Assembly: GCF_001889525.1 (NCBI RefSeq)
Contig: NZ_CP018192.1
Location: forward strand, 2,508,501 to 2,572,500
Length of the DNA stretch: 64,000 nucleotides
Direction: 5' to 3'
DNA from: Granulibacter bethesdensis
GTDB lineage: Bacteria; Pseudomonadota; Alphaproteobacteria; Acetobacterales; Acetobacteraceae
Shown: positions 1 to 8,459 of the stretch, one piece after another
Position numbering within the stretch: the stretch's first letter is position 1
How the letters are laid out: each line of letters starts with the position of its first letter
Translations under genes and position numbers: made by a program
Notes under the pieces: generated by a model
Told to the model about the DNA's origin: nothing
The model's input: the letters and a program-made list of their open reading frames with translations, nothing else
Database searches by the model: none

Positions 1-695
1 CGACCCTGATTGGTCAGCACCTTCTCCACCGGGGTACGCAAGCGGATTTTACCTCCGCCTGCCTCTATGGCTTGCACAAGCCTTGCAATCAGCGTCTCGG
101 AGCCGCCCTCAATATAGCCAAGCTCCTCCTGCATGATGGAACGTCTTGAGGTGCCAACACGCTTGATCCGTGTCCATATCCATGCCGCTGAAACAGGATC
201 GGCGTATTGATAGAATTTCAGATCAAACAGGGAGCGCCACAGTTTTTGATAAACACTCTGCCCGCACCATGTCTCAATCCATTTCCTGGCAGAAATATTT
301 TCCAGTGACCCTGCCGCTTTCCGCTTGGTAGCGAAAAACATCATCAGGCCATAACGAAATTTTTCAATCAGCGTGAGGCCGGGAAATTTAAGCAGAGCGA
401 CAGGGGTACCCCATTCGCTCAGTTTTCCCTCAAAAAAATAGCCCATGCTGGTTTGCATCCACCGCATTTTATCGCCGATACCCAGCTCCTGCATCAGATC
501 GAAAGTCGGCTGATCGGATTTGCAGACAAAATGATAGTAGCGTTCCAGAGAAAGGCCGCCGAAATCGAAATGTGCCGCCATACCGCCTGGAACGGCATCT
601 GCCTCATAAACGGTGACATCATGACCGGCTTTCACCGCATGATAGGCAGCCGCCAATCCCATGGCACCTGCGCCAACAACCGCAACACGTGCCAT
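1..695 (-). CDS. FAD/NAD(P)-binding oxidoreductase, 3' end outside window
   Basis: The first 231 codons are visible and the frame runs off the left edge, so the C-terminus is missing. The protein opens with a Rossmann dinucleotide fold: a VAVVGAGAMG glycine motif at residues 4-13, then an acidic strand end (VYEAD) and a GG pair, as in amine oxidase, protoporphyrinogen oxidase and UDP-galactopyranose mutase-like flavoproteins. It therefore probably binds FAD; the substrate is unknown. The ATG lies 3 bases after the epimerase stop, so it is the last visible gene of the minus-strand cluster that starts with the HAD-UbiA gene. By context it may process a lipid-linked or nucleotide sugar, which is inference. 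A carotenoid/squalene-type desaturase relative is an alternative. Confidence 0.8.
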   Translation of the reverse strand, partial: MARVAVVGAGAMGLAAAYHAVKAGHDVTVYEADAVPGGMAAHFDFGGLSLERYYHFVCKSDQPTFDLMQELGIGDKMRWMQTSMGYFFEGKLSEWGTPVALLKFPGLTLIEKFRYGLMMFFATKRKAAGSLENISARKWIETWCGQSVYQKLWRSLFDLKFYQYADPVSAAWIWTRIKRVGTSRRSIMQEELGYIEGGSETLIARLVQAIEAGGGKIRLRTPVEKVLTNQG

Positions 696-698
696 CTC

Positions 699-1640
699 TC
701 AGAACTCCAGAGCAATCTGCGCATAGGTCGGGTCACGGAAAGTCACTTCCAGCGCCTTGCTCAACGGCGTGGACTGGACACCGAAAATACCGGGCCAGTC
801 GATGACTTCAAAAATATCCGGCGTCACCAGAGCCTTCAACTGACTGGCGGTAAAAGGTGGATTGCTGTTCACCAGCGCATAGATCTTAAGCAACAGCCAG
901 AACAGACCATAAGGAATGGTCACAATCCGCGCCTTTGCACCTGTGGCGGTCTTAACGGCCCGCATCAGGTCGATATAGTCGATACGCTCCAAACCGGTGA
1001 TGTTGAAGGCAGAGCCGTGATGCGGTTTTTTAAGACAGGCACTGATGATATCACAGAAATCACCGACAAATAGCGGCTGACGCAGGTAGCGCCCATTCCC
1101 CGGAATCGGGAAAACCGGCACTTTTTTCATGAAACGGGCCAGCCAGCCCAGATGCTTCCGGTCGAACCAGCCAAACATCAAGGTCGGGCGCAAAATGGTG
1201 ACGGGCAGGCCACTTTCAACGACCAGCTTTTCCTGCGCTTTTTTCGATTCCGTGTAAAAATCCCGCGCCGCAGAATTCACGACTGACGAAGAAATATGCA
1301 CGACATTGCCGATACCCGCTTTTCTGGCAGCAGCAATGACCTTCTCTGTCGCCGTGATATTATTGGCGATAAAAGGCTCCTCCGTCAGGGCACCGATTTG
1401 CGCGTGGTTCAGCACCAGCGCATCCGCACCTGCAAAAGCATCCTGCCATGGGCCATCTTTTGAAAGATCAGCCTCAATGACCTCGATCCCGGGATGGAGC
1501 TTACGCAACAACGCGGTGTTGGACGGATGCTTGTCGATCGCAATGATCCGGCCAGCCTGGCGGTCCACCAGACGCTGAATCAGATTTTGCCCCACCAGAC
1601 CAGCAGCGCCGGTGACGATAATCGTCCGTGTCGTATTCAA
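699..1640 (-). CDS. NAD-dependent epimerase/dehydratase (extended SDR)
   Basis: This 313-residue protein has the N-terminal NAD-binding motif TGAAGLVGQN (residues 11-20), an acidic residue ending the second strand (AIDKH), and YTESK around residue 130 as the Y-x3-K catalytic pair, which marks an extended short-chain dehydrogenase. Members act on nucleotide sugars or related substrates; this one cannot be assigned. The start is TTG, chosen because AAAGGGA lies just upstream at the right distance and the Rossmann strand begins at once. It sits 11 bases after the DprE2-like gene and 3 bases before the FAD oxidoreductase, so it is probably co-transcribed and part of the same envelope-sugar pathway (inference). 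Confidence 0.85.
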   Translation of the reverse strand: MNTTRTIIVTGAAGLVGQNLIQRLVDRQAGRIIAIDKHPSNTALLRKLHPGIEVIEADLSKDGPWQDAFAGADALVLNHAQIGALTEEPFIANNITATEKVIAAARKAGIGNVVHISSSVVNSAARDFYTESKKAQEKLVVESGLPVTILRPTLMFGWFDRKHLGWLARFMKKVPVFPIPGNGRYLRQPLFVGDFCDIISACLKKPHHGSAFNITGLERIDYIDLMRAVKTATGAKARIVTIPYGLFWLLLKIYALVNSNPPFTASQLKALVTPDIFEVIDWPGIFGVQSTPLSKALEVTFRDPTYAQIALEF

Positions 1641-1651
1641 GTGTCGTCCCT

Positions 1652-2395
1652 TTACAGGCGGGTCTTGTGGAAAATACGTGCGGGCACTGAACGGATAACC
1701 AACATGATCAAACGCCAGAATCCCGGTGCATAAACAATGGTTCTGCCGTTTTCTGCAGCGGCCACAATGATCTTTCCAAGCTGCTCTGCGCTGGCCCAGA
1801 GCGGTCCTTTGGTAAATCCTTCCGTCATTGGTGTATCGACAAAACCCGGTTTGATGAGAACAGCACGGGCACCGCTGCGGGCAAGCCGATGAGCAATACC
1901 CTGCACCAGTACACCAAGTCCTGCTTTTGCAGCACCATAGACATAGTTCGACTGCCGACCCCGATCCCCCGCCACAGAGCCGATCACGACCAGACTGCCG
2001 AATGTCTGTTTCTCAAGCAGATTGGCTGCGGCCTGACACCACAAAGCAGCGCTGACGAAATTCACCTGCAACAGATCGGCCAAAGCATTCGGGTTCTGCT
2101 CCAGCATTGTCTGATCGCCGAGCACTCCATAAGCGAGCAGCACGATATCCAACCCACCAAACCGGGCTGCAATGTCATTGAGCGCGGTGACGGAGTCCGC
2201 CTTTGCGCAGTCGCAGGGAACCGTCACGATCTCGGAGGCTCCCCGCGTGGCCAGATCATCGGCAATCACGGCGAGCCGCCCTGGATCACGCGCAAGCAGC
2301 GCAAGGCGGGCACCTTGCGCCGCCCAGAGACGCGCCGCCTCCTGTGCCATGGCAGAGGTTGCACCCAGAATCAGGATCCGTTCAGGCGCTCTCAT
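1652..2395 (-). CDS. DprE2-like SDR: decaprenylphosphoryl-2-keto-ribose reductase type
   Basis: This 247-residue short-chain dehydrogenase has a GATSAMA cofactor motif near residue 11, a catalytic Ser in VVIGSVAGDRG (about residue 140) and YVYGAAKAG as the Y-x3-K pair (about residue 153). In mycobacteria DprE2 reduces the 2-keto intermediate made by DprE1, giving polyprenylphosphoryl-arabinose. The C-terminal pattern (V-R-x-x-P-x-x-I-F-x-K) resembles DprE2 as I remember it. The strongest argument is context: its ATG overlaps the stop of the DprE1-like gene by four bases (ATGA), so the two should be translationally coupled. A generic SDR with another substrate remains possible, but adjacency to DprE1 makes that less likely. 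Confidence 0.85.
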   Translation of the reverse strand: MRAPERILILGATSAMAQEAARLWAAQGARLALLARDPGRLAVIADDLATRGASEIVTVPCDCAKADSVTALNDIAARFGGLDIVLLAYGVLGDQTMLEQNPNALADLLQVNFVSAALWCQAAANLLEKQTFGSLVVIGSVAGDRGRQSNYVYGAAKAGLGVLVQGIAHRLARSGARAVLIKPGFVDTPMTEGFTKGPLWASAEQLGKIIVAAAENGRTIVYAPGFWRLIMLVIRSVPARIFHKTRL

Positions 2396-3732
2396 TGCAA
2401 CACACGCTGCCAGAAACTGGAGGTCATGACCGGATCCTTATGAGGAAGAAATTGATCAAGCCGGGGAAAAGACTGTCTGAACATGCCGGCACTCATCCGC
2501 CCGTCTTTCGCGGGGTAAAGCGCCCCGCCCGCTTCCCGGACGATCTCATCCAGCCGCAGCAGCGTGGCCAAAGTCCCGGCTCCCCGGAAGGGAAAATCCA
2601 GCGCCAGAGTAGCACCGGGCCGGGGAAACGATAACAGCCCCGGTGAGGTTTTCGCACCGAACGTCTTGAGCACGGCCAGAAAGGAGGTCTCCCCGCTGCG
2701 TGCGATGGCATCCAGCAATACGGGCATGGCGGAACGCGCGGTCTCGAAGGGAAGGACGCATTGATATTGCAGCATGCCGCGCGCGCCATACAACCGGTTC
2801 CAGCTGCGGATGGCATCAAGCGGATAAAAATGCTGGCTGTAATGCTGGACCTGTTTTCCGGCTTTACGCTGATGGGCGCGGTAGTACAATTCGTTGAAGG
2901 CACGCACGCTGAAGCGATTCAGGGCGAAGCCGGGTGCATCGAGCGGAATGGATTTCCAGCTGCGATCATCATGCGGGTCAAGACGCCCATCCCGCCGCCA
3001 GTTGGCGCGCGTAAAGATGCCACGGCCTGCATGCGGGCCACGTGCCAGGCAGTCAATCCAGGCAACAGTGTGTTCGAAACCGCCTGCACTCTCGGCCGCC
3101 AGATCCCAGAAAGCATCGATATTCTCGTAAGGGATGGTTTCTACATCCAGCCATGCGCTGGCAATCGGAGAGAGCTGCAACTCCACCCATTCGATCACCC
3201 CTGTCAGCCCAAGCCCCCCGAGCGTCGCAGCAAACAGGCCATTGTCACTTCGGGCCTCAAGCACCCGCCGCTCTCCGTTACCTCGCAGCAGGCCGAGCGC
3301 ACGCACGGAGCAACCGAAAGAGCCGGCAGAATGGTGATTTTTGCCATGCACATCATTGGCAACCGCGCCACCAAGCGTCACGAACCGCGTACCGGGGCTG
3401 GTCGCGGTAAACCAGCCCTTCGGTACGGTAAAGCGCAGCAGATCGGACAGGCTCATGCCGGCATCAGCCCGCACGATCCCGTTTTGTGCATCGAAATGGA
3501 TAAAGCGGTTCAGCCCGGTCATCTCGATCAGGCGACCACCCGCATTCAACGGCGTATCACCGTAGGAACGGCGCAAACCAACCGCCAACAGACTGGCACT
3601 CTCACTCTCCGGCCCTGTCAGGCTGGACAACGCGGCAGGAAAGGCCGGTCGGGCGACATAATGCGGCTCACGGACCACGCGCCCCCAGGAGCAGATATCC
3701 GTCCGAAGCGTGAAAGGAGAAGCAGCCATCAT
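2392..3732 (-). CDS. DprE1-like FAD oxidase (decaprenylphosphoryl-ribose 2'-oxidase type)
   Basis: This protein of about 446 residues is a VAO-type FAD-dependent oxidase. Near its N-terminus it has GLRRSYGD and L-N-x-G-G; further on PGTRFVTLGGAVANDVHGKN and the block HGKNHHSAGSFG, which also occurs in mycobacterial DprE1. A conserved Lys lies in YPAKDGR near the C-terminus. DprE1 oxidises the ribose 2'-OH of polyprenylphosphoryl-ribose. At the position of the mycobacterial Cys387 I read alanine (ALDFP; codon at 2602-2604). Two ATGs (3732, 3729) and a TTG (3735) are in frame; 3732 is chosen because it forms a TGATG overlap with the upstream HAD-UbiA stop. The DprE2-like gene follows with an ATGA overlap. 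Family assignment is firm; the exact lipid substrate is inferred. Confidence 0.9.
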   Translation of the reverse strand: MMAASPFTLRTDICSWGRVVREPHYVARPAFPAALSSLTGPESESASLLAVGLRRSYGDTPLNAGGRLIEMTGLNRFIHFDAQNGIVRADAGMSLSDLLRFTVPKGWFTATSPGTRFVTLGGAVANDVHGKNHHSAGSFGCSVRALGLLRGNGERRVLEARSDNGLFAATLGGLGLTGVIEWVELQLSPIASAWLDVETIPYENIDAFWDLAAESAGGFEHTVAWIDCLARGPHAGRGIFTRANWRRDGRLDPHDDRSWKSIPLDAPGFALNRFSVRAFNELYYRAHQRKAGKQVQHYSQHFYPLDAIRSWNRLYGARGMLQYQCVLPFETARSAMPVLLDAIARSGETSFLAVLKTFGAKTSPGLLSFPRPGATLALDFPFRGAGTLATLLRLDEIVREAGGALYPAKDGRMSAGMFRQSFPRLDQFLPHKDPVMTSSFWQRVLQ

Positions 3733-5186
3733 CAAACCGGCATAATGGCAGCCAGAAACAAGGCTATTGCTGTCGCCCCATAGAATAGCGACACACGATC
3801 TTTCAGAGCAAAGGCAACAGGATCATCCTGCAGTTCCTGACGCTGGCATAACAGCCAGATGCGGCCCAGGAACAGAAAAATGATCATGGGAAAGCCCCAT
3901 AACAGGGCGGGGTGACGATAAAAACTCGCCTGAAACGCTTCGTCGATCAGATACAGTACCATGATGGCGACCGCCCCCATGCTGGAAGCCACCCCGAGCG
4001 CCAGAATCAGTGGCGCATCCGCAGCCAGGTAGCCACGTCCGAGCACTTTCTGGTGACCATGCTGCACCATGCGCATCACCTCGGTATGTCGCTTCACCAG
4101 CGACAGGGAGAGGAAAATAAACATGGAAAACACCAGCAGCCATGGTGCCAACGCAACACCGGTCACCACCTGCCCGAGCACAAGCCTCATTGTAAACATG
4201 CCCGCCAGCAACAGCACATCAACGATCGGCTCGCGCTTGAACTTATAGGAATAGGCGAGGCTCATGACCAGATAGATGGCAAGAGTGACGATGGCACCGA
4301 CACCATCGGCAGCGGCAAACAGCAGAGCAGCCAATCCGCAGACCATCAACAGAAACAGGCCGTCATCCAGTGGCAATTGCCCACTGGCAAGCGGGCGCTT
4401 TTTCTTCGACCAGTGGCGACGGTCCTCAGCCAGATCCCACATGTCATTGGCGATATAGGTGCCCGAAGCGAGCAGCCCCATCGCCATGAAGGCCAGTATG
4501 GCCGCCCCCCAGGCATGGGCCGAAAAAATTTGTCCCCCCAGCACCAGCGGCACAAAAACCAGAGCGTTTTTGGCCCATTGATGAAGCCGCGCCGCCCGGC
4601 GGAGAACATTGGCGCGTTGGCCGGAAGGGCGGATATGGGCCGCCACCGGGGTATCAGGCTGAACCTTGCTTCTCAGGCGCTTGCCGCGTTCAACGATGAC
4701 AGCAGCACGGGCAGAGCGCCACACATGAAGATCTGCTTCGGAATCACCCGCATAGATGAAGCCATCCGGGTAGCGGCTTGTCAGGGCGGCAGCCTTGGCC
4801 GCTCCCTTCAGGTTACCCCGATCATCAGAGGACAGAACCTCTGAAATAAAAGGAAACCGGGCGCTTATTTTCTCCGCAATAGCCCGATTGGCAGCCGTCG
4901 CCAGGACGATTTTACGCCCTTTTGCTGCCTCCCGCTCCGCCAGCGCAATGATACCGGGGGTCGCAGGAAGGGCATCGATATCCTCCTGGGTCAGTACCTC
5001 GGCAAAGCGCTGCTTGAACTGCGCACGACCGGCCATCACCCAGAGCGGAAGCCTGACAAGATCAGAAGGAGTATTTTTCAGATGTTGCAGCAGAGATTCA
5101 TGCAGTGAATCAGTGGCAATCAGTGTTCCGTCAAGATCAAGTACAAGAGGAATTGAAATATCCTGATCCAAGTAAGCCTCTTGCAT
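3732..5186 (-). CDS. HAD phosphatase-UbiA prenyltransferase fusion, phosphoribosyl-polyprenyl-phosphate synthase type
   Basis: The 484-residue product joins two domains. Residues about 12-190 are a HAD hydrolase: LDLDGTL nucleophile motif, TAANR as motif II, and YAGDSEADL as the acidic motif IV. From about 200 onward it is a multi-helix UbiA membrane enzyme with the aspartate motif NDMWDLAEDRRHW and KKRPLASGQLP after it. Related proteins (Rv3806c, rhizobial NoeC) transfer phosphoribose from PRPP to a polyprenyl phosphate. The HAD part could remove the 5'-phosphate (inference). The ATG at 5186 is preferred over a TTG at 5219; neither has a good ribosome site. It is the first gene of the cluster ending at the left edge and overlaps the DprE1-like start (TGATG). 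UbiA enzymes for quinones are an alternative, disfavoured by context. Confidence 0.88.
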   Translation of the reverse strand: MQEAYLDQDISIPLVLDLDGTLIATDSLHESLLQHLKNTPSDLVRLPLWVMAGRAQFKQRFAEVLTQEDIDALPATPGIIALAEREAAKGRKIVLATAANRAIAEKISARFPFISEVLSSDDRGNLKGAAKAAALTSRYPDGFIYAGDSEADLHVWRSARAAVIVERGKRLRSKVQPDTPVAAHIRPSGQRANVLRRAARLHQWAKNALVFVPLVLGGQIFSAHAWGAAILAFMAMGLLASGTYIANDMWDLAEDRRHWSKKKRPLASGQLPLDDGLFLLMVCGLAALLFAAADGVGAIVTLAIYLVMSLAYSYKFKREPIVDVLLLAGMFTMRLVLGQVVTGVALAPWLLVFSMFIFLSLSLVKRHTEVMRMVQHGHQKVLGRGYLAADAPLILALGVASSMGAVAIMVLYLIDEAFQASFYRHPALLWGFPMIIFLFLGRIWLLCQRQELQDDPVAFALKDRVSLFYGATAIALFLAAIMPV

Positions 5187-5304
5187 TGAAATGTAGAAAC
5201 CGTGGCATTGCACGGGCAAGCCCGTTAAAGAGTATCTTAAACTTGCCAGTTGTCAGGGGGAAGCGACACCGGTCGCATAAACCGCCCTCTGCCACGATTC
5301 ATAA

Positions 5305-5351
5305 GGCTGGCGGCAGGGTACCCCGCCTGCCAGCCTGGGGTTTTATTTTTT
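5305..5351 (+). terminator. GC-rich hairpin followed by T-run (plus-strand sense)
   Basis: GGCTGGC at 5305-5311 pairs with GCCAGCC at 5329-5335, with further inner pairs (GGC/GCC and GGG/CCC). The run TTTTATTTTTT follows at 5341-5351. The T-run lies on the plus strand, whereas both flanking genes are on the minus strand, so it would stop transcription antisense to the HAD-UbiA gene. The stem could still act at the 3' end of the small exported-protein gene, without a U-run. Confidence 0.5.
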
Positions 5352-5771
5352 CAGCCCGTTCATCTGACTGTTCATCTGGGCCATATTCTGTTTCAGCATC
5401 GTCTCCATCTGCTTACACAGTGCTGTTGGCGTGGTCTGCTGCCGCTTTGCCGCATCCTCTATCGAGATTGTCTGGCCGCCCATGGAGACAGTGCCGCCCT
5501 TGCCTGTCTGCTCAGCGGCAGCTTCGCCTGCATCTGCCGGGGGAGGCAGCATGGCGATGATTTTTCGCTGGATATCCAGTGTCTCTGCACTGATATCCCC
5601 GCGTGACTGGCAATATTCTAACACACCAAGCTGATTGGCCGCCGCCAGACGCACGGCTTTCATATCAGCGGTGGGAGCAGGGGTGGCGGAAGGTGCATCA
5701 GCAGCCTGTGCCACGCCGATGCTGAACAGGCCCGCGACAAAAGCAGGTAAAACATGACGGGTCAGAATCAT
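5343..5771 (-). CDS. small exported protein of unknown function
   Basis: The 142-residue product has a clear signal peptide (MILTRH, hydrophobic core, cleavage near VAQA-ADA at residue 23-24), so it is probably periplasmic or secreted. The mature part has a low-complexity Ala/Pro start, a short helix with YCQSRGDI, then GKGGTVSMGGQTISIEDA, and a C-terminal Met/Gln-rich helix with LCKQMETMLKQNM. Two cysteines (YCQ and LCKQ) could form a disulfide. It resembles small alphaproteobacterial proteins that databases label pore-forming ESAT-6-like, but I cannot verify that and assign no function. It stands alone between the GNAT gene and the sugar-lipid cluster. Confidence 0.75.
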   Translation of the reverse strand: MILTRHVLPAFVAGLFSIGVAQAADAPSATPAPTADMKAVRLAAANQLGVLEYCQSRGDISAETLDIQRKIIAMLPPPADAGEAAAEQTGKGGTVSMGGQTISIEDAAKRQQTTPTALCKQMETMLKQNMAQMNSQMNGLKK

Positions 5772-5830
5772 GGTCGGCGTCTCCCAATGTTATTTTTCAG
5801 TCCTGACGATAAAGTCTAACGTCCTATCGG

Positions 5831-6403
5831 TCAGCCCTGTTGCAGATGCTCCGGGATCACCATGCCCAATCGGACAGGAATATTCCAGCGCTCGACCATC
5901 TGGCGGTAGGGATGAAACCCGACCTGGCGATACAACGGCAGTGCCCGTGGATGATCAGCATTACAGGTATTCACCGTGACATACCGCACTGAACCGACTG
6001 CCCATGCCATATCCACCGCATGCCGCAGAAAAGCATGGCCCAGCCCGCGCCCGACCCAGCCCGGCATCAGGCCGAAATAGCTTAGATTGACGGCAGGCGC
6101 ATAGCGCGCATCCAGCTCATAAAATCCGGCTGTCTGCCCGTCTGCTTCCAGGACGAACACCCCAATTTGCGGATCAGATAACAAAGCCGCCAGATCCCGG
6201 TCCGGCATGACACGACGCAACCACCACAGATAGGGCGTCCCCACCGTCGCGTAGAGAAACCGGTAGAATGCAAGGTCAGGCGCAATGACCCGCACTACGC
6301 GCACCCCCTCAGGCAATGGAGGTGCCGGGACGGCAGGTGGGCGATCCATCCGCAGAAACGTCACCGTCACATGCGCGCGGATGACCGGTTCGGAACCGCT
6401 CAT
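5831..6403 (-). CDS. GNAT family N-acetyltransferase
   Basis: The 190-residue protein has the GNAT acetyl-CoA binding motif A, in GWVGRGLGHAFLRHAV (about residues 122-137), after a beta strand with NLSYFGLMP. The downstream segment N-x-x-N-x-D-H-P-x-A-L-x-L-Y-x-x-x-G-F is the usual C-terminal GNAT signature. It transfers acetyl from acetyl-CoA to an amine; the acceptor is unknown. It lies 37 bases after the rpoD stop, so it could be read through from the yqeY-dnaG-rpoD transcript, but its job is probably unrelated. Confidence 0.88.
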   Translation of the reverse strand: MSGSEPVIRAHVTVTFLRMDRPPAVPAPPLPEGVRVVRVIAPDLAFYRFLYATVGTPYLWWLRRVMPDRDLAALLSDPQIGVFVLEADGQTAGFYELDARYAPAVNLSYFGLMPGWVGRGLGHAFLRHAVDMAWAVGSVRYVTVNTCNADHPRALPLYRQVGFHPYRQMVERWNIPVRLGMVIPEHLQQG

Positions 6404-6440
6404 CCGGCCATGCCCGCGCCACAGGACACACGCCCGCCGA

Positions 6441-8405
6441 TCAATCGTCTAGGAAAGAGCGCAGCTTACGGCTGCGGCTGGGGTGTTTCAGCTTGCGGAG
6501 TGCCTTGGCCTCGATCTGACGGATGCGTTCACGCGTCACGTTGAACTGCTGGCCGACTTCTTCCAACGTGTGATCCGTATTCATGCCAATCCCGAAGCGC
6601 ATGCGCAACACACGTTCCTCACGCGGGGTCAGGCTGGACAGAACGCGGGTGGTCGCTTCACGCAGATTGGCCTGAATGGCGGCATCCAGCGGAATGATCG
6701 CCGCCTTGTCCTCGATGAAATCGCCCAGATGGCTGTCTTCCTCATCACCGATCGGGGTTTCGAGGCTGATGGGTTCCTTCGCAATTTTCAGAACTTTCCG
6801 CACTTTTTCCAGCGGCATGCCGAGCTTTTCGGCCAGTTCCTCGGGCTGCGGTTCACGCCCGATTTCATGCAGCATCTGACGGCTGGTGCGCACCAGCTTG
6901 TTGATCGTCTCGATCATATGCACCGGGATCCGGATAGTGCGGGCCTGATCGGCGATGGAACGTGTGATCGCCTGACGAATCCACCATGTCGCATAGGTGC
7001 TGAACTTGTAGCCACGGCGATATTCGAATTTGTCCACTGCCTTCATCAGGCCGATATTGCCTTCCTGAATCAGGTCAAGGAACTGCAAACCGCGATTGGT
7101 GTATTTCTTGGCAATAGAGATCACCAGACGCAGATTGGCCTCGATCATCTCCTTCTTGGCGCGGGCGCTATCGCGTTCGCCGCGATTGACGGTCTTGTAA
7201 ACACGCAGAAATTCGGAGATCGGCAGTCCGGCATCCGCCGCAACCTCTCCGATCCGGCCCCGGATCTGGCCGACTTCCTGCGGGTAGCGAGCCGAAAAAT
7301 TTTTCCATGCCTTGCCGGGCAAGGTGGAGACACGCTCCAGCCAGTTCGGCTCCAGCTCATGATTACGGTGCTGTTCCAGGAAGGAATCGCGCGGCACCTT
7401 ACAGCTTTCCGCCAGACGCAGAAGCTGCCCTTCCAGTCCGGTCAGACGCTGGTTGAGCTGCTTGAGCTGGAGAACCAGCTCCTCCACGCGTCCGTTATGC
7501 AGCCGCACCTCGCTGACCTTCGCGACCAGCTCATCACGCATCTTCTCATAGGTCTTTTCGGAGCGGGCGGTGACTTCCTCGCCGGATGTAAAGCTGTCGA
7601 GACGCTTTGACTGCATCTTGGACAGTTTTTTGTAGATCGCCTCGATTTCCTCGAACCGCTGCAGGGTCTCCGGTTTCAGCTTTTCCTCGAGCGCGGAGAG
7701 AGACATACCGATACCGTCGGCATCGTCTCCATCCTCGGATTCTTCAGGCGGGGGCGGCGGAGTGAAGGCTTCGGCATCTGCCTCGCCTTCCTCAACACCT
7801 TCTTCACCACCCTCCACCACACCGGGCGGCGGACCGCCCTGCGTGGCTTCCAGATCGATGATGTCACGCAGCAGCATCTCACCGGCCTTGAGACGTTCAT
7901 GCCAGGTGATGATGGCGCGGAATGTCAGCGGGCTTTCGCACAGCCCGCCGATCATCATGTCGCGACCGGCCTCGATACGCTTGGCGATGGCGATTTCGCC
8001 CTCGCGGGACAGCAGCTCCACGCTGCCCATCTCGCGCAGATACATGCGGACAGGATCATCCGTGCGGCCGAGGCTTTCCTCGTCCACATTGCCGGAGCGT
8101 TCCTCATCCTCGGTTTCTTCCGCCCGTTCGGCACGGGCAGCGGGTTCGCCGCTTTCCTCGGTCTCTTCACTCTCGACGACCTGAATGCCCATCTCACTGA
8201 GATTGGCCATCACGTCCTCGATCTGTTCGGAGCTGTTCTGCTCCGATGGCAGAACCGCGTTCAGCTCGTCAAAGGTGATGTACCCCCGCTCCTTGCCGCG
8301 TGCGATCAGGCGTTTCACCGATGCGGACTGCGTGTCGAGCAGGGTCGTTTCCACATCCTGTTCCGACGACGCGCTCTCCGCGGTAGCAGCCTGCTTCGTT
8401 GCCAT
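6441..8405 (-). CDS. rpoD: RNA polymerase primary sigma factor (sigma-70/RpoD)
   Basis: The 654-residue protein has all regions of a housekeeping sigma factor. Region 1.1 covers about residues 15-85, followed by an acidic linker. Region 1.2 holds [13 protein letters not shown] long non-conserved region contains an acidic, Pro-rich stretch. Regions 2.1-2.4 hold [30 protein letters not shown] and [15 protein letters not shown], which recognise the -10 element. Region 4 has [16 protein letters not shown] and a helix-turn-helix ending in [17 protein letters not shown] for the -35 element. Length is near the usual alphaproteobacterial 610-690. It follows dnaG by 54 bases, the conserved yqeY-dnaG-rpoD order. 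Confidence 0.98.
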   Translation of the reverse strand: MATKQAATAESASSEQDVETTLLDTQSASVKRLIARGKERGYITFDELNAVLPSEQNSSEQIEDVMANLSEMGIQVVESEETEESGEPAARAERAEETEDEERSGNVDEESLGRTDDPVRMYLREMGSVELLSREGEIAIAKRIEAGRDMMIGGLCESPLTFRAIITWHERLKAGEMLLRDIIDLEATQGGPPPGVVEGGEEGVEEGEADAEAFTPPPPPEESEDGDDADGIGMSLSALEEKLKPETLQRFEEIEAIYKKLSKMQSKRLDSFTSGEEVTARSEKTYEKMRDELVAKVSEVRLHNGRVEELVLQLKQLNQRLTGLEGQLLRLAESCKVPRDSFLEQHRNHELEPNWLERVSTLPGKAWKNFSARYPQEVGQIRGRIGEVAADAGLPISEFLRVYKTVNRGERDSARAKKEMIEANLRLVISIAKKYTNRGLQFLDLIQEGNIGLMKAVDKFEYRRGYKFSTYATWWIRQAITRSIADQARTIRIPVHMIETINKLVRTSRQMLHEIGREPQPEELAEKLGMPLEKVRKVLKIAKEPISLETPIGDEEDSHLGDFIEDKAAIIPLDAAIQANLREATTRVLSSLTPREERVLRMRFGIGMNTDHTLEEVGQQFNVTRERIRQIEAKALRKLKHPSRSRKLRSFLDD

Positions 8406-8459
8406 CGATCAAACCACTCCTCAACACATCACAGGCGAGCCCGATACGGAAACCGGGGC

